Notes: generated by a model not told the origin, from the sequence alone. 43,240 bases of DNA from Schoenoplectus triqueter (GCA_964058805.1 CAXKVV010000014.1:1-43240), one strand, 5' to 3'. Counted from the first letter of the stretch, positions 1 through 12,441 are shown. Numbers and translations are program-made.

Positions 1-1060
1 AGTAAGATAATAATAATAATAAAATAATAAAAAATAATTATTATAAATAATAATATTATAATAGTAATATAATAAAAATATAAACATAATCATAATATAG
101 TAATATAATAATAAAAAATTATAATTATAATCATAATTATAATAATATAATAATAATAAGTAATCATAATTTTAATAATATAATCATAATATAATAATCA
201 TAATCATAATCGTAATCATGATAATAATAATTATAGTCATAATCATAATAATATAACCATAATCCTAATCATAATAATATAATAATAAAAATATAATCAT
301 AATCATAAAAATAATTATAAATAATTATAATTATAATATAATAATAAATTAATCATAAATATAATCAACATATAATAATATAATACAACATAATAAAATA
401 ATAATAAAGTAATAAAAATAATCATAATAAATAATATTATAATAGTAATATAATAAAAATATAAACATAATCATAATATAGTAATATAATAATAATAAAT
501 TATAATTACAATCATAATTATAATAATATAATAATAATAAGTAATCATAATTTTAATAATATAATCATAATATAATAATCATAATCATAATCATGATAAT
601 ATTAATTATAGTCATAATCATAATAATATAACCATAATCATAATAATAATAATATAATAATAAAAATATAATCATAATCATAATTATAAATAATTATAAT
701 AATAATATAATAATAAATTAATTATCACTATAATCAACATATAATAATAAAATAATAATAAGTAATAATAATCATAATCATAATCATAATCATAATCATC
801 ATAATATAATAATATAATAATAAATAATCTTGATTATAATAATATAATAATAAAATAATTATAATTATATTCATAATATAGTAATATAATATTAAAATTA
901 TATTTATAATAATAATAAATAATAGAATAATACTAGTGGTAACGATAATATAATAATAATAATTTAATAATAATATTATAATGATAATAATAATAATAAT
1001 AATAAATCTTAATCATAATCATAATATAATAATATAATATAATATAATCAAACAATAATC
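1..1060. repeat. AT trinucleotide-like low-complexity block with tandem higher-order duplication
   Basis: The DNA is almost only TAA, ATA and TCA-type triplets (TAATAATAA, AATCATAATC). A block at about 40-420 is repeated at about 425-800, with an offset of 381 bp at its start and 369 bp at its end; both copies keep the rarer words ACATAATC, ATAACCATAATC and ATAATCAACATA. No gene. Confidence 0.85.
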
Positions 1061-1075
1061 GCTATTCCGACGAGA

Positions 1076-1118
1076 GCTAATCCGGTATTCCACCTATAAT
1101 TTGGTATACCGGATTAGC
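1076..1118. repeat. 13-bp perfect inverted repeat at the edge of the AT block
   Basis: GCTAATCCGGTAT (1076-1088) is matched by its reverse complement at 1106-1118 around a 17-nt loop. A 12-bp palindrome GAATAGCTATTC follows near 1175. The flank to about 1,650 is single-copy-looking, with no gene seen. It may be the end of a foldback element, but no partner end was found. Confidence 0.6.
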
Positions 1119-2204
1119 ACTATTCCGCACTCTTCTATTTAGTCTAAAATTCGTTTGGCAAATTAATTTGTCGGAATAGCTATTCTATTCTAACTTTTTG
1201 CTATTCTATTGAGTGCCAAACACTCCCTTATGGTTTGGGCTGTTAGAATTAGCTACACTATTCTCATTTTTACTATTTTGCCACTCGTTTACATCAATCG
1301 GCCTTCTCATATTTCTAGACCTTTCTAAAATATTCCAATAGTTTACACACCTTCACCACACCTCATTTATAAGCTGTAAAGGACCTCAAGTCTCAATTGA
1401 TCAATCAAAGACTTATTTCTCACTCAAGCTACATCCATGACATATACACTCAATCACCAACTTCCTTTGCTAATTCTTTCAATTGCAAGCTTAGTCAATA
1501 TCGTCTTAACCTCTAGATTTGATCCAGCATCCTTGCATGACCCCTTGTCTGCACTAGCATCGAGTTTGAGCATCTCTCATCCAAGCTAAGTCGACGAGTT
1601 GGCAGTTCACTAGGTGTGAGAGTCTAAGAAGCTAACTTTTGACTTACATTGACATCGTGTGAGTGAGGGTGAAGTGTTAGCATCGCCAATTGCACCTATA
1701 AACCTTCATAGAGGTAATTCTCATTTTTAAGCCGAGTGATTATCTCTGTCAATTACTCCTGCTCCCATTTCTAATTTCATCAATTGATTGCTTATACAAT
1801 CTTGTCTTAACATTTAGCAACTCCTGTGAAGAAGGATTGAAGCAAGGAGTCGCGTAGAACTTGCTTCATCCATGGCGCATTCGTTGTCGAGTGGAAAAAA
1901 GAAGAAGAGAGGGAGAACATAATGGGACGAAAGGGGTTCTTCGTCAGGTGCACGCAGTGCTCGTGAACCGGTGCTCCAGGAGGGGTACAACTAGTATGGG
2001 TTGGCACATGAACCAGATACACATTTTTTTCTCTGCTGATTTAAATTTCTTACTTGAATTGTGCATAGACTTGACATATGCTTGATTGTATGAATCACAC
2101 ACTCATAAATCTGATAGGTGGGCCCCATTTATAAATATCATAGACTAGTTCTATAGACTTAGTTGTGAGTTGATTAGTATCTCACTTAGGTCTAATTGCT
2201 CTGA

Positions 2205-2760
2205 CATGGGGCCACGTGTATAATTTCTTTGTTAATTACCTGTTATAATACTGATGTGGCACAAGACAGTGGATGCCATGTGTCTTTGTTCATTATGATG
2301 TGGCACAAATCTGATAGTGCTACGTGGCGCTGGTGGGTCCTACTTATCAGTCATTTTTTGTATTATGTGGGGCCCATATGGATGAGGTGGACCAATAGTG
2401 TGCTGTCATATGGTCAGCCCTTGATGAGGTGGCTTCATGTTGAACTGCCATGTGTCTGTGTCCCTTACTATGATTATTGATGTGGACCAATATAAGATAA
2501 CCTTGTGGCCTCTTTGTTAATATGATGTCCTACATGGCATGCCATGTGGTGTGTATGACTTGTCAGAGCCGCTGGCTCTATGCTGATGTGGCACCGTTCA
2601 TAATATGCCACGTGGAACTTGGTGGGGCCCACTTACTTTGGGTCCTGCCATGGTGGGGCCCACCCAGATGAGGTGGACCAATAATTGGTTGCCACGTGGC
2701 ATCTCAAGGCTGAGTTGGGTCAATAGAGAGCTACCATGTGGCACTGTTATGACTGTTGGA
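2205..2760. repeat. Degenerate array of GCCACGTGGC / GATGTGGCAC words
   Basis: At least ten copies of RTGTGGCAC, CCAYGTGGC, CACGTGG and GAGGTGGACCAATA recur every 25-50 bp within R1, with TGGGGCCCAC boxes between them. CACGTG is the plant G-box core bound by bZIP and bHLH factors. The matching array in R2 is at 23,640-23,970. The reading frames that cross it have no domain and look like chance. Confidence 0.7.
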
Positions 2761-3433
2761 TTTTTTAATATTCACCCTTTCTTGCCCCCAAGTTGCACTC
2801 AGATTAGTCTCTGTCTGTCCCCAAGTTGCACCTAGTGTACCTCTTGATTTAATCCTGACCCTTGATTAATCTGTTTTATCTTCTCTTAATTTATTTTAAT
2901 AGCTTCATTTGTCCAAAAATTATGAAATTTTCACGAAAAAATCTCTAAATTTATGATGATTACCCGTATAATTTTTAATTCCTATTTTTCCCTTATATTC
3001 TTGTGTCAAAAATTCTCTCATTGTAAACCCCATTTCTATTCATATGAATCCCAAAGTTTGAATATTGGAGCTTGATGTTTTTGCCAATAATATTATTTCT
3101 ATATTGTCCTTGGTTAAACATTTATTTTTGATGTTTCACCAGGTCCAACCTTATTTGATCAAAATTTGATCATATGTTAATAATTGAATCATATATTAGT
3201 TCAATCAGATGCTGCTCATTTTGGCATCTGATGAACTCTGTGAAATTGACTTTCAGTTTATATTCATGAAAGCAAAATCACAATAAATTTTCATTTATCT
3301 GGCTGTATCAAAATATTCATTTTGAACACAACATCCTCCTTGTTGCTTTGGAATCATGTTATTCCTACAATTAAGGTTTATTTTGGGTACTTTCATTTAA
3401 CTCTTTATTCTTTCTTTTGTCTTTGTTACTGGG

Positions 3434-3590
3434 GTGTGGGACCCACTTGTCAGACAAAATAATCACGTGAATGACACCTCAAGAAATCACTCTCTCTCCT
3501 AGATCACTTGAGTCACCCACTCAAATGACGGGGTGATAGCAGAGTATTTCTACCCTGGCATCCATGCTGGGATTTTCTTGTAGAACTAAT
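3434..3590 (+). repeat. GTGGGNCCCAC-TGTCAG module, copy 1
   Basis: A ~160-bp module begins GTGTGGGACCCACTTGTCAG, continues with a CT-rich stretch and AGATCACTTGAGT, and ends near TTTTCTTGTAGAACTAATG. It has two related copies at 24,767-24,930 and 25,012-25,175. TTGAGT (3508-3513) pairs with ACTCAA (3519-3524), and TCACCC (3513-3518) with GGGTGA (3531-3536). Confidence 0.65.
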
Positions 3591-3745
3591 GGATTTGTTT
3601 CGAAACTTGACAACGACATTTTCTAACTGGTGGTCCATTTTTCATCCTCCTATGTCTGCTTTCTGCTTCTTTTATTGTTTACCATTATTTTTCAATATTA
3701 TATGTTTAAATTTTTTTACTCTCCTCTTGAGATATTTTAAGAGTA

Positions 3746-5200
3746 AACACTTGGCTATCACGTTGGCGCAGTAGAGCTGCCCGGCTTTGACCCTCTCCCT
3801 GACAGCCCCTCATTTCCCCGTCACCTCTTAACCACTGTTTTGACTTGCTCGATCGACTGCTTTTCCCCCTTCTTAATGGAATCCTGGCCCCCCTTTTCTC
3901 CCATTCGCCCGTTGCAGTCCCATATGCTGAGATACAGACTCAATTCTTGATAAGAACAGATCCAACTTTAAGTTAAAAGTTAGCCTCAAGGAGAAAGGGT
4001 AGTGGTTGGAACTTTGGGACGTTGGAAAGTTCAGCCGGTGAGCTCGACGCCCCTCTTTGTCCTTGTTGGTACCTCTGACCCCTTTTCTGGTAAACCCTAG
4101 CCTAACTTTATAACTGTTGTTTGATTGTGGGATTTCTTATTTCTGGCTGGCACCAGCTCAATGGTGCGATTCACGGATTTGATGTTGTGCCAGGTTATCT
4201 GATCTGTATAGTGGTTGATTTATCTCTAGGCTCAGTGCCTTCTTGTTGGTCGGTTACCTTTCTGGTATCGGTCGGGCTGTTGCTGGCTTGATACTATTGG
4301 GTTATTGAGTTGCTGATTTTGGCTCTCTGAACTGATACTGCACTAGGTTAATTGGTGCTACACTTAATCTAATTCTTTTGACCTTGTCCCTGTTGCCTGG
4401 CTGAGGTCTTTGCTTGTTGTAACCTGGTCTATTTTGCTTGTATCTAGCAGGATTCTTAGGCCCTCTGATCTGTTACCTATATTGACCCTTTTCTGTGCTG
4501 GTATAGCCTTAATTAGCTGAAAACATGGCTGTCTGGTTACACATTTTCTGGTAAAACCCCTATTTCATTTTGTTGCTGTTATGGTTTTGATACCAGGTGT
4601 TTGCTGGTTTTGCTAGTTCCAAGGTTGAGTTGTTTTGACTTGCCTCTATACTGCCTTTGTAATATTTGTGTTTGGTGCTGGCTTTGACAATTTAGGCTAG
4701 ATACTGGTTCTTTTACTATTTACATGGTGCTGTATTGTTTTGACCCCTCTTACTGATGCTCCCCTTGCTATTATGTGCGCCAAATAGCCCTTGAGGAGCT
4801 GATAGCTAGTTTTGAATCATTTTGCTGGTAGTTGTATGCCTGATTTTCTATCCTGGCCTTTTTCTTATTAACTCGAATAATGGACTTGTTGTCCCTGTCT
4901 AGGCTGATGCTCCTCTTTGTTATTGGGCCTTGCTTGTCCCTGAATGGTTTGATTAAATCTACCCCCGTATATGATTCAAATTTGGGCTGTGGGGCTGAGT
5001 TAATTTGTATGGGCCTTGAAACAAACTAGAAATTGAGAAAATAGGAAAACTAGGCTCAAATTTTCTTAACAAGGTTTTTAAACTCTATTGGGCCAACAAA
5101 TGGACTTAAGTCAACTTGAATTTAATTAGGATTAATAATAATTAACAAAGGCTCAATAGTTAAAAGTGCAAGATAAATTAAAATTGAATTAATTAATTAA
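3746..5200. other. Unrecognised GT-rich segment after R1
   Basis: Base composition changes sharply here: GC is higher than in the surroundings, with many TTGCTGG, CCTTGTTGG and GGTTTTG words and CT-rich tracts near 3,780-3,920. No reading frame over about 60 codons stands out. R2 has no counterpart beyond about 25,330, so this may be the interior of the element that R1 borders. A primer-binding-site-like TTGGCGCAG at 3764 is too weak to call. Confidence 0.35.
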
Positions 5201-5225
5201 CACCACCCAAAAGGTTCGGTGGTGT
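5200..5225. other. 8-bp stem-loop ACACCACC / GGTGGTGT
   Basis: A perfect 8-bp inverted repeat with a 10-nt loop marks the end of the GT-rich segment. The DNA then becomes AT-rich to about 5,750 (TTAATATATATAAAA-type words; the AATAAAATAATA block repeats near 5,575 and 5,645). No gene is seen to 6,240. Confidence 0.5.
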
Positions 5226-6239
5226 CATGGACTAATATGTAAAATTAAATAACGGGAAATTATTATAATATCTGCCTTAAAATGAAAATACTGAACAGAT
5301 AAAATGGTATCGAGGCAATCTCTAATCCCGTGTATTAAAACATCAACACATCTAATATAATAAAATATTTAATTAGATTTATTTGAATTTCTTTTCTTTT
5401 CTTTTTGTTTTTGTTTTTATTTTAAATTATCTTATTATAAAACTTAAATTTTAACTTATAAACATATAATATTAGTATAAATATAAAATAAAATGAATTA
5501 TATGGTAAAATAATAAATAAGTATATAATTAATATATATAAAATATATATTAATCAATTTATCTATTTTTAAATAAATAAAATAATATTAGAATAATATA
5601 TTTTATATAATATAATATTTATTAATCAATTTCTTTATATTAAATAAATAAAATAATATAAGAATAATATATTTTATGTAATATAATATATATTAATCAA
5701 TTTCTCTATTTATTTTAATTCATTATTTTATTTTAGTTTGATCCCGATGTAATTGTAAATGTAACCAAGTTAAATAAATAAAATGAATTTTTACATTGTT
5801 AATGTGTGCTTCTTGTTATTTATTCACTTGTCGTTTACCAAATGAAAATGTTAGACATCCCGACGCTAAATATACGTTGGACATAATAAAGGATCAAGTG
5901 ATAAAAATATTGATATAAACACCAATGAAATATGATATAAAAGGGATGAATGATAAAACTCGACAAGAACATATAAGAGCTTATAAATAAATAAAAGCAA
6001 TGAATCCGAACACAAGTTAATCAAAAAGACATGTAAAAGTGATTAAATGGGCAAATACGATAAAACTAACAAAAAATATGATAAAAATTATTCCGGCACC
6101 CTATAATTGTAGCAAAATTGTTGATGAAATTTCTAAAGAAAAAGATGCTAATTTGAACGGACGTTAATCGAGACGTCGTTCATAGTTAAATATAAATTCC
6201 AAAATAAAATCACATCAAATCTAATAAATACTTAATTTA

Positions 6240-7430
6240 AATTAATAGGTGATATAGTCGACTCGGATCCACTCGCGGAGTACAAGGTCGATTTCGACTT
6301 CACGTACGCAGACGCCGATCCTGACACGGGCGTGCTGCCTCCAAATTAGAGCGACTTCATTATCCTTGCCAGTACTCTCAGGTACAGATTCCTTGATTAG
6401 AGACCGAAACTTGAACTGCCATTGCATACGATAATTGACCAGCATTTTTTGGGCCTACTCGCATTCGCATATCATGTCATATGCATTCTGCATGTAAATA
6501 AGATAGGAGTAGGGCTTAGAAATTAGTCCCGAGATAGAATTAGATGAGAATTAAAATAACAAAGTTATAGATTATAATTATTAGGATATATAACATTTAT
6601 ATCATTATTAAATAATTATGTTAGAAAGTTAATTATACATTAAATGCATGAGAGTGTTAAGAGGCGAGTCAGATGATCTCAGTCCGATATTGTCTTGTAT
6701 AACCAGACCAATGTGGTTACATGCGGTGTCCAATTGGCCCGTGGGACCTATCCCTCTGCTTGTCGATTGTCCACCAACCTCGTCATTTGACGAGTTTGAT
6801 AGGGCCAAAGTGTTTTATTTTCTAATTAATATTATATTTAATATTATTCAGTTTATGATTTGATTTTAAATTTAATTGAGCGATTATGATAGATATGACT
6901 TTCAGTATTTAGTGTGGGCGACCATATTCGAGTTTGGATTCTACTTCATTTATTATATTATTTTATTTAGCTGGCTTATTTGAGAGCTCGGTATGTCCGA
7001 AGGGCTTTCTCTTTTGATCCCTGATTGGTACATAGAAGCTCTCATTTATTATTATATTTGTTTTATCATTCACGGATAGTTATCTCTTTTTGACGATATA
7101 GTAACTGAAGTCATACTCAAATCCATTTGATAATTATATTGTGAGATAGATTATCAGATTTAGCATACCAGAGTACGTATTTTTACACACTCACTCTCCT
7201 AGGGCGTTATCGCCTCGAGAGCTTGAATTGTCATTTATGCGATGTTATCATCGCATAAACATAAAGTCCTCAGTTAGTAAGTTAGGCCCTGATAGTGTCC
7301 GCTTAGGCAAGACCCGAGTTAGTAAGTTGGGCCCTGATAGTGCCCGCTCGGGATGGATCTAGTAAAATTACAAACCGAAATTTTATTACGGGAGTTTCTT
7401 TTTCATACTATATATTATATTAGAGAAGGG
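6240..7430. other. Unrecognised repeat interior with GC islands
   Basis: Two less AT-rich islands (6,240-6,450 and 6,650-6,810) sit in AT-rich DNA. Each carries only an open frame of about 70 codons without a recognisable domain. At 7,272-7,358 a ~43-bp unit containing GAGTTAGTAAGTTRGGCCC and TGATAGTGYCCGCT is tandemly duplicated. Probably the interior or LTR of a decayed retroelement. Confidence 0.35.
7234..7259. other. 10-bp perfect hairpin with GTTATC loop
   Basis: TTTATGCGAT (7234-7243) pairs with ATCGCATAAA (7250-7259) around GTTATC. Just upstream, near 7204, GGC-GTTATC-GCC has the same loop with a different stem. Confidence 0.6.
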
Positions 7431-7432
7431 AT

Positions 7433-7817
7433 CAGTTGACAATAGGTTATTTTGAGAACCTTGACAATGGATCTCTAAAAAAAATATAAAAGAAATCTTA
7501 AAAATAGAAAAAAAGTTTATAGATGTGTTCTTCTACCTTTAGATTGATGGTCATTCAAATTTCATATAATTTCATTATTGTTTGATAGTCCATAAGAGAT
7601 CATTAAATTTTCATATAATTTACAACGACTCCAATTTAATGATCTTTGATGGACTATTAAACGATAAGAAAATTACATGAAATTTGAATGATCGTCAATC
7701 TAAAGGTAGAAGAACACATCTATAAACTTTTTTCTATTTTTAAGATTTTTTTTCTATTTTTTTAGAGATCCATTGTCAAGGTTGTCAAAATAACCCATTG
7801 TCAACTGATCCCCTCTC
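7433..7817. mobile_element. Mutator-type MITE, full foldback, 9-bp TSD
   Basis: A 385-bp element whose two halves are near-perfect reverse complements; the ends are GAGAAGGGATCAGTTGAC and its inverse. It is flanked by the identical 9-mer ATTATATTA at 7424-7432 and 7818-7826. Long TIRs with a 9-bp TSD are the hallmark of Mutator-like elements. Related copies are at 27307-27552 and 40679-41051. No coding capacity. Confidence 0.88.
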
Positions 7818-7829
7818 ATTATATTATAT

Positions 7830-8450
7830 TACTTCCTCATATTTTTATTTTAGATTTTCTTGTCATTTCATATCATAGCATCTAGGTTTTTTCTCAAAAT
7901 GTACATAAAAATATTATTATATTCATATATAATTATTATATTATATTAAAACACCAGTATCAGTATTTGAATCCAGTCTAGAAAAAAAGATCAAATCTTA
8001 AGGCTGGACCTAAATCCATACGGAGTAATTTAAAAAAAAAACTCACATTTCCATGGTAGTTGTGAGATACAGGTTTACTGATACAGGATTCATTTTGGAG
8101 AGAGTGTTAGAGGCAGTCTTGTCTGATGACAGAAGTGTTTTGTCGCATCTACATATGAGTTGGGTAGTTGATTAGGATCCATCGGGTTTTGGGTTTTTGG
8201 TTCTTTCTTTTGGGATTTTATTTGAGAGATTTGTTACCCATTCTGATGGAGTCAGCCCCCGCCGATGCAGGCGTTGTACTCATTTATTTATTCTGGACTG
8301 TACTGTCATGTATTTATTACTTATTATTATTTTGTTTACTCTGTGTGATTATATTTATTCATTTAGTATTTTATACGCACATCTCGTCATACGTACGTGG
8401 AGGAATTATCTCTCCTAATCCGTTTAATTATTTTTGAGGTATAACAATTA
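7830..8450 (+). other. AT-rich DNA followed by a possible retroelement tail
   Basis: 7,830-8,090 is AT-rich with no feature. At 8,160-8,430 a segment with GATCCATCGGGTTTTGGG and CCCCCGCCGATGCAGGCG carries only overlapping frames under 90 codons rich in L/F/Y, which look like chance translations. It ends before a TA microsatellite. Not identified. Confidence 0.25.
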
Positions 8451-8458
8451 TTATGTAG

Positions 8459-8459
8459 T

Positions 8460-8488
<29 letters not shown>
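8459..8488. repeat. (TA)n microsatellite
   Basis: About 14 TA units. The following 8,490-9,930 is AT-rich, and no gene or defined element was recognised there; the 81-codon open frame near 8,563 has no domain. Confidence 0.9.
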
Positions 8489-8490
<2 letters not shown>

Positions 8491-9935
8491 ATTAATAACT
8501 TTGCGCAAGTTTATGTTATTAATCGACACATTTTTGAAAAATGTGTGTTCGTTTGATAGCGCATGCATGTTGAAAAGTTGCGGATTGGAAACGTAATTTC
8601 TGTTGCGAAAAGCAATTTGAAAGATTTTAATCCGGGTCGCATGCTTAATAAAAAGTGGAGTCAAAATCTACCTTTTCTTTTTATAACAATGATCGAACCA
8701 AAGAATGAGAATATACTACAGTACAGTAGTACACCATACAAACACCTTTATTCCTGTGATTGTACAAATATAGCCTGGGTGCTCACGTATGTCCGTTTTC
8801 GATCATAAAATTCTTTTGCATTAAGAACTAAGTGACGCATATATAAATCGACATCCTGATCAACATCTTCAAATAAACTCATTAAAAGTTTAAACAATTA
8901 AGATCTTAATAAAATTTCATAATAGAAATTTTTTTTTCTTCATTCACATTGTTTCAGTACTAGTCTCTCACCAAAATTTATTTCACCTTCTTCTAGAATA
9001 TTGAGAATTCAATTTTAATTTTGAAGACTGCTACTCATTCTCCATAACTATATTTATAGCATATTTATTTCTAATCTCAATTTTGAAATATCCATTATTC
9101 TCAATAAGGGTATATGAAAAAATTATAAATATGTAATTTTAATGAAAAGGTTAACACGTTGAATACATATGAGAGTTCTACAGTTTTCTCAACGTTTGGC
9201 CCAACTTTTGTGTTCAGTGGACTTCGGAGAGGCCGAGCAATAGATATTAGCTAAAAATCTATTAAAAACCTGACTCTGTAAAATTTTACTCTAACTTAAT
9301 TTTTAGATGGTGGCTTTCTCCGTTAATTTTAACTTGGTTTGTCATGATCATATATGGTTTTACAAATGCTGAATAAAAACGAGAAAGATAACATATACTC
9401 TCAATAATTTAAATGGATAAGTTTTTGAATTTTATTTTAAAGAAGCACATATGTAATATCAATGTTTTCGAAGGGTATTATATAAAATTCTTTCTTTTTA
9501 AATTTTTTTCTCTAATTATTTACAGTATAATTAGTTATTCATTTGTATAATACTCATTCGATAGTTAAATTAAATCTATTAATCTAAATAAAAAGGACGA
9601 AGAACCATTCTATTGGCATCAAGCTATAGAACTATTTTCAGGAATATTTTTTTGCATTGAATGCAGCAGCATCTAAAAGCCTCCATATTTTGTTGTATAT
9701 ACAATAATTCAGTCTGCAATGAAGTGTGTACTGATACATGCAAACACGGTGATAGAAATTTCGCTGTATTTTTTTTTTTTGAAGTAAAGCATAATATATA
9801 GTCTTGAAATTAATAAGGGGGCTCTTTAATTAATCTACTTTATATGCATTAACAGGTGGAGAAATTTCGACACAAGTTGTAATACACTAATTATCAAAAA
9901 GTTTATATGAAAGACGTTATACATACGGATCATCT

Positions 9936-10016
9936 GTGCTACGCGTAGCACCGTAGCCAAACACTATATATATATATATATAGTTGTGCTAATCATGTGC
10001 TTTATATATAAAGCAC
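9936..10016. repeat. Two perfect palindromes with shared GTGCT/AGCAC arms
   Basis: GTGCTACGCGTAGCAC (9936-9951, 16 bp) and GTGCTTTATATATAAAGCAC (9997-10016, 20 bp) flank a TA microsatellite at about 9965-9981. The arms match but the centres differ (ACGCGT versus TTTATATATAAA). Probably the terminus of a MITE that runs on to a long (TA)n at 10,218-10,270; the far end is unclear. Confidence 0.6.
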
Positions 10017-10217
10017 AAAATACTTCGTACTTCATACTTATATCTCATATTTTAAAATTTAAATGGACGATCCAAACAGTTAAATATGATCTTCATATCA
10101 AAATCTCCTTGGTGATCAAATTTTATATTTTTTAGAAAAAAAATTCTATTTATTAAGAGAGATAGAAAATCGTTGATATTGGATGGTTCAGATGACATCA
10201 GATCAATGAATTTTGTA

Positions 10218-10233
10218 GCCCTTCAAAAATTAG

Positions 10234-10270
<37 letters not shown>
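10218..10270. repeat. (TA)n microsatellite
   Basis: About 25 uninterrupted TA dinucleotides immediately before a TIR element. Confidence 0.9.
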
Positions 10271-10272
<2 letters not shown>

Positions 10273-10277
10273 TTTCT

Positions 10278-10678
10278 AGGGGCGGATACAGAATTTCGAT
10301 CAGGGGGTTAATTATTGGATTATAAAAACTTAACAGATTTAAATTCATTAACTAATCAGATACTAAATAAAAATAATAATAATTCAATATATATTCTTAC
10401 CTAATAAAAAATTATCAAAATAATATATTTTTATATATTAAAAATAATAGATAATCATGTCAATTATGAAAATTTTCTTCTACGGGACTTAAAATTTTAG
10501 AACATTTGTATAATTACTCTATTATCTATAACATTAATTTTTTTTCTCAATCAAAAGAATTAGATAATTCAAGGGAGGCCAAAAATTAAATCCAAAAGAA
10601 ATTATATTAATAAAATATTAGCCTAAAATCATTACTTTTGAAAATCTAAAGGGTCAGACTCTTACTGCATCCACCCTT
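10278..10678. mobile_element. Non-autonomous TIR element with GGGGCGGATACAG ends
   Basis: The left end AGGGGCGGATACAG is mirrored by the right end, which reads AAGGGTGGATGCAG on the minus strand. GATCAGGGGG and its counterpart GTCTGACCC lie just inside. The interior is AT-rich and non-coding. This type of terminus is common in plant MITEs; the superfamily is not assigned because no clear TSD is visible. Confidence 0.55.
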
Positions 10679-11034
10679 ATATGTCCACCTAGCTGTACAA
10701 CACGGCATAAATTATTTTTGTTATTCGTTTTGTAGAGTTTATGTTCATATTTTATTTAGTCACTTAATTTGCAAATAAATTTCACTTGTCATTGACTAAT
10801 TGCTTTGAAAGCAATATTTTTTTGTAAATGACATGTGCTTGATGAAAGGACAGCCTATCGTTTAAATGTTGTGTCCAACAATCATATTTTGAGGATAATT
10901 TGATTTAAATGTCTCAATATGCACATATACACATAATTTCATTGAACATAAGTATTTTAACACATTTGAGAATGACATATATGCAGATATTTATGTAAAA
11001 AAGGACAAAAATATTCTGAACATATGAATCAATG

Positions 11035-11475
11035 ATGTCTAGTGGAGAGTGGAGACCACCGGGCATCCAACTTTGCAAACTCCATTTATATATTGACGTG
11101 ACATACGTGAATGTGACCGAGGCATCCAACCTTTCAAGTTCCAATTCACATGACATATGTGATCTGTCTCGAATTATATTATATTTCTTTTCTGAAGTAA
11201 TTCATATTCGCTCATAGAAAGGTACCGGCTTTAGAAAATATTTTCTCGATGAAAGTTATCAAGTTGTTTTTTTTTCTCTTTTCTATTCTGTGTTGGGGAG
11301 TGGAAAGTGGAGACCACCAGGCATCAAACCTTTCGAACTCATTTAGATATATTCTCGTAACATATGTGACCTGTGTGTCGAAGTATATTATTTTCTTTTT
11401 TGAAATAATTTATATTCAGTCATAGTCTCATAGAAACCTCCGGCTTCAGAAAAGATGTTCTCGATGAAACTTCCA
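11035..11475. repeat. Two-copy tandem duplication of a ~215-bp block
   Basis: 11,035-11,250 and 11,290-11,475 share, in order, GTGGAGACCACCRGGCATC, the CTTTCRA block, CATATGTGAYCTGT, TATTCRSTCATAG and TTCTCGATGAAA. Similarity is clear but not perfect. No coding potential; its origin is unknown. Confidence 0.7.
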
Positions 11476-11510
11476 TAGTGTTAAGCGGTACAGCAAGAAG
11501 AATATTTATA

Positions 11511-11976
11511 TCTATACTATTATATAAAGCATCTAAAAATTGAATGATTCATTTTTTATCATGATATTTTTTATTATATTCATTTTATCTTTCAATTAAA
11601 TAGATAATATTTATTTTTGATTGATTAAACATATGTGATCGCGTCCATTAATCCCTTCTTTCTCTCCATTTCTTTCCCAACTATTATTTCCATAATATTT
11701 TTATTTTTATTTAGCAACCTTGTGCATATTTTGGTAAGAAATTAATGGTGATAATATATGTTAGAATAATTTACTTTTCTTGCCATAAAAATCATGAATC
11801 ATTAACTCATATTATGCAAAAATCTCATCCAAAATTAAATATAGTCTTTATTATATGTTTTCTCTAAAATTTGGTGAATTTATAATTTAATATTAGATAA
11901 ATATAAATATTTTTATCTTATAATATTTTAATATTTAAATAAAAGAGTATGCTGCAATGCGCGGGTATATAGCTAG
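11511..11976 (+). mobile_element. Short non-autonomous Helitron
   Basis: The 5' end TCTATACTATTATATAAAG is preceded by A. The 3' end GCGCGGGTATATAGCTAG is followed by T. TC...CTAG ends inserted between A and T, plus a GCGCGGG tract just before the terminal CTAG, are the classical plant Helitron pattern. It is 466 bp, AT-rich and non-coding. The left arm of the usual 3' hairpin has decayed. Confidence 0.75.
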
Positions 11977-12441
11977 TATATTGTGAAAACGTAAGGATGG
12001 CAGTTGCCTGTTTTGTTCAACATCGATCTAATGTTAAATATCTGAACTATTCTTCGATTATACAAGGGTGCTAAAAGAACAGTACAATGATATCAGCACA
12101 AATTTAGTTGTTATAAAAGCTCGTATTGCGAGATTATTTTTAGTATAAGCATTTTCAACACATGTATTTTCAGTACATGTATTTTTTATGATCGAGTTTT
12201 AGGAAAATAATAGAATTTTGTTTTTTGAACAACTAAGACTTGTAGACATCTAATTTTATTCAAATAAGGTGAATACATTCAAAAAAATCTAATTAAAGAA
12301 AAAACTCTTTAATAAAAATCAAATAACATGAAATATCAAGAACTAAATTAGATCTTCTACTTTAATAATCTAAATGGTTTATCTCTAATATATATATAAA
12401 GAGCTAATTTTGAAGGAACTCAATAATTCTTTCTGAAAGTA

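Larger units (their letters stand above)
1660..3745 (+). mobile_element. Dispersed non-coding repeat, copy R1
   Basis: Co-linear similarity to 22,960-25,330 (R2). Shared landmarks in order: CATCGTGTGAGTG; an ATG followed by a lysine/arginine-rich codon run (1872 here, 23293 in R2); a GTGGGCCCCAT box; a CCACGTGG-rich array; CCCCAAGTTGCAC; AAAAATTATGAAATTTTCAC; and a GTGGGACCCACTTGTCAG module near 3434. There is no long reading frame: the conserved ATG opens only 16 codons here. A non-autonomous retroelement or LTR-like segment is likely, but its ends are not defined. Confidence 0.65.

Noticed and set aside
3764..3785. Primer-binding site of a retrotransposon (TTGGCGCAG)
   Set aside because: Only the first six bases resemble a known tRNA complement and no LTR end in CA lies just upstream.
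6242..6445. 67-codon minus-strand frame in a GC island
   Set aside because: No recognisable domain, no splice context, and embedded in repeat-like DNA; composition alone explains the open frame.
8168..8437. Overlapping 89- and 73-codon frames resembling a membrane peptide
   Set aside because: Hydrophobic content follows from T-rich DNA; there is no conserved motif and no promoter context.
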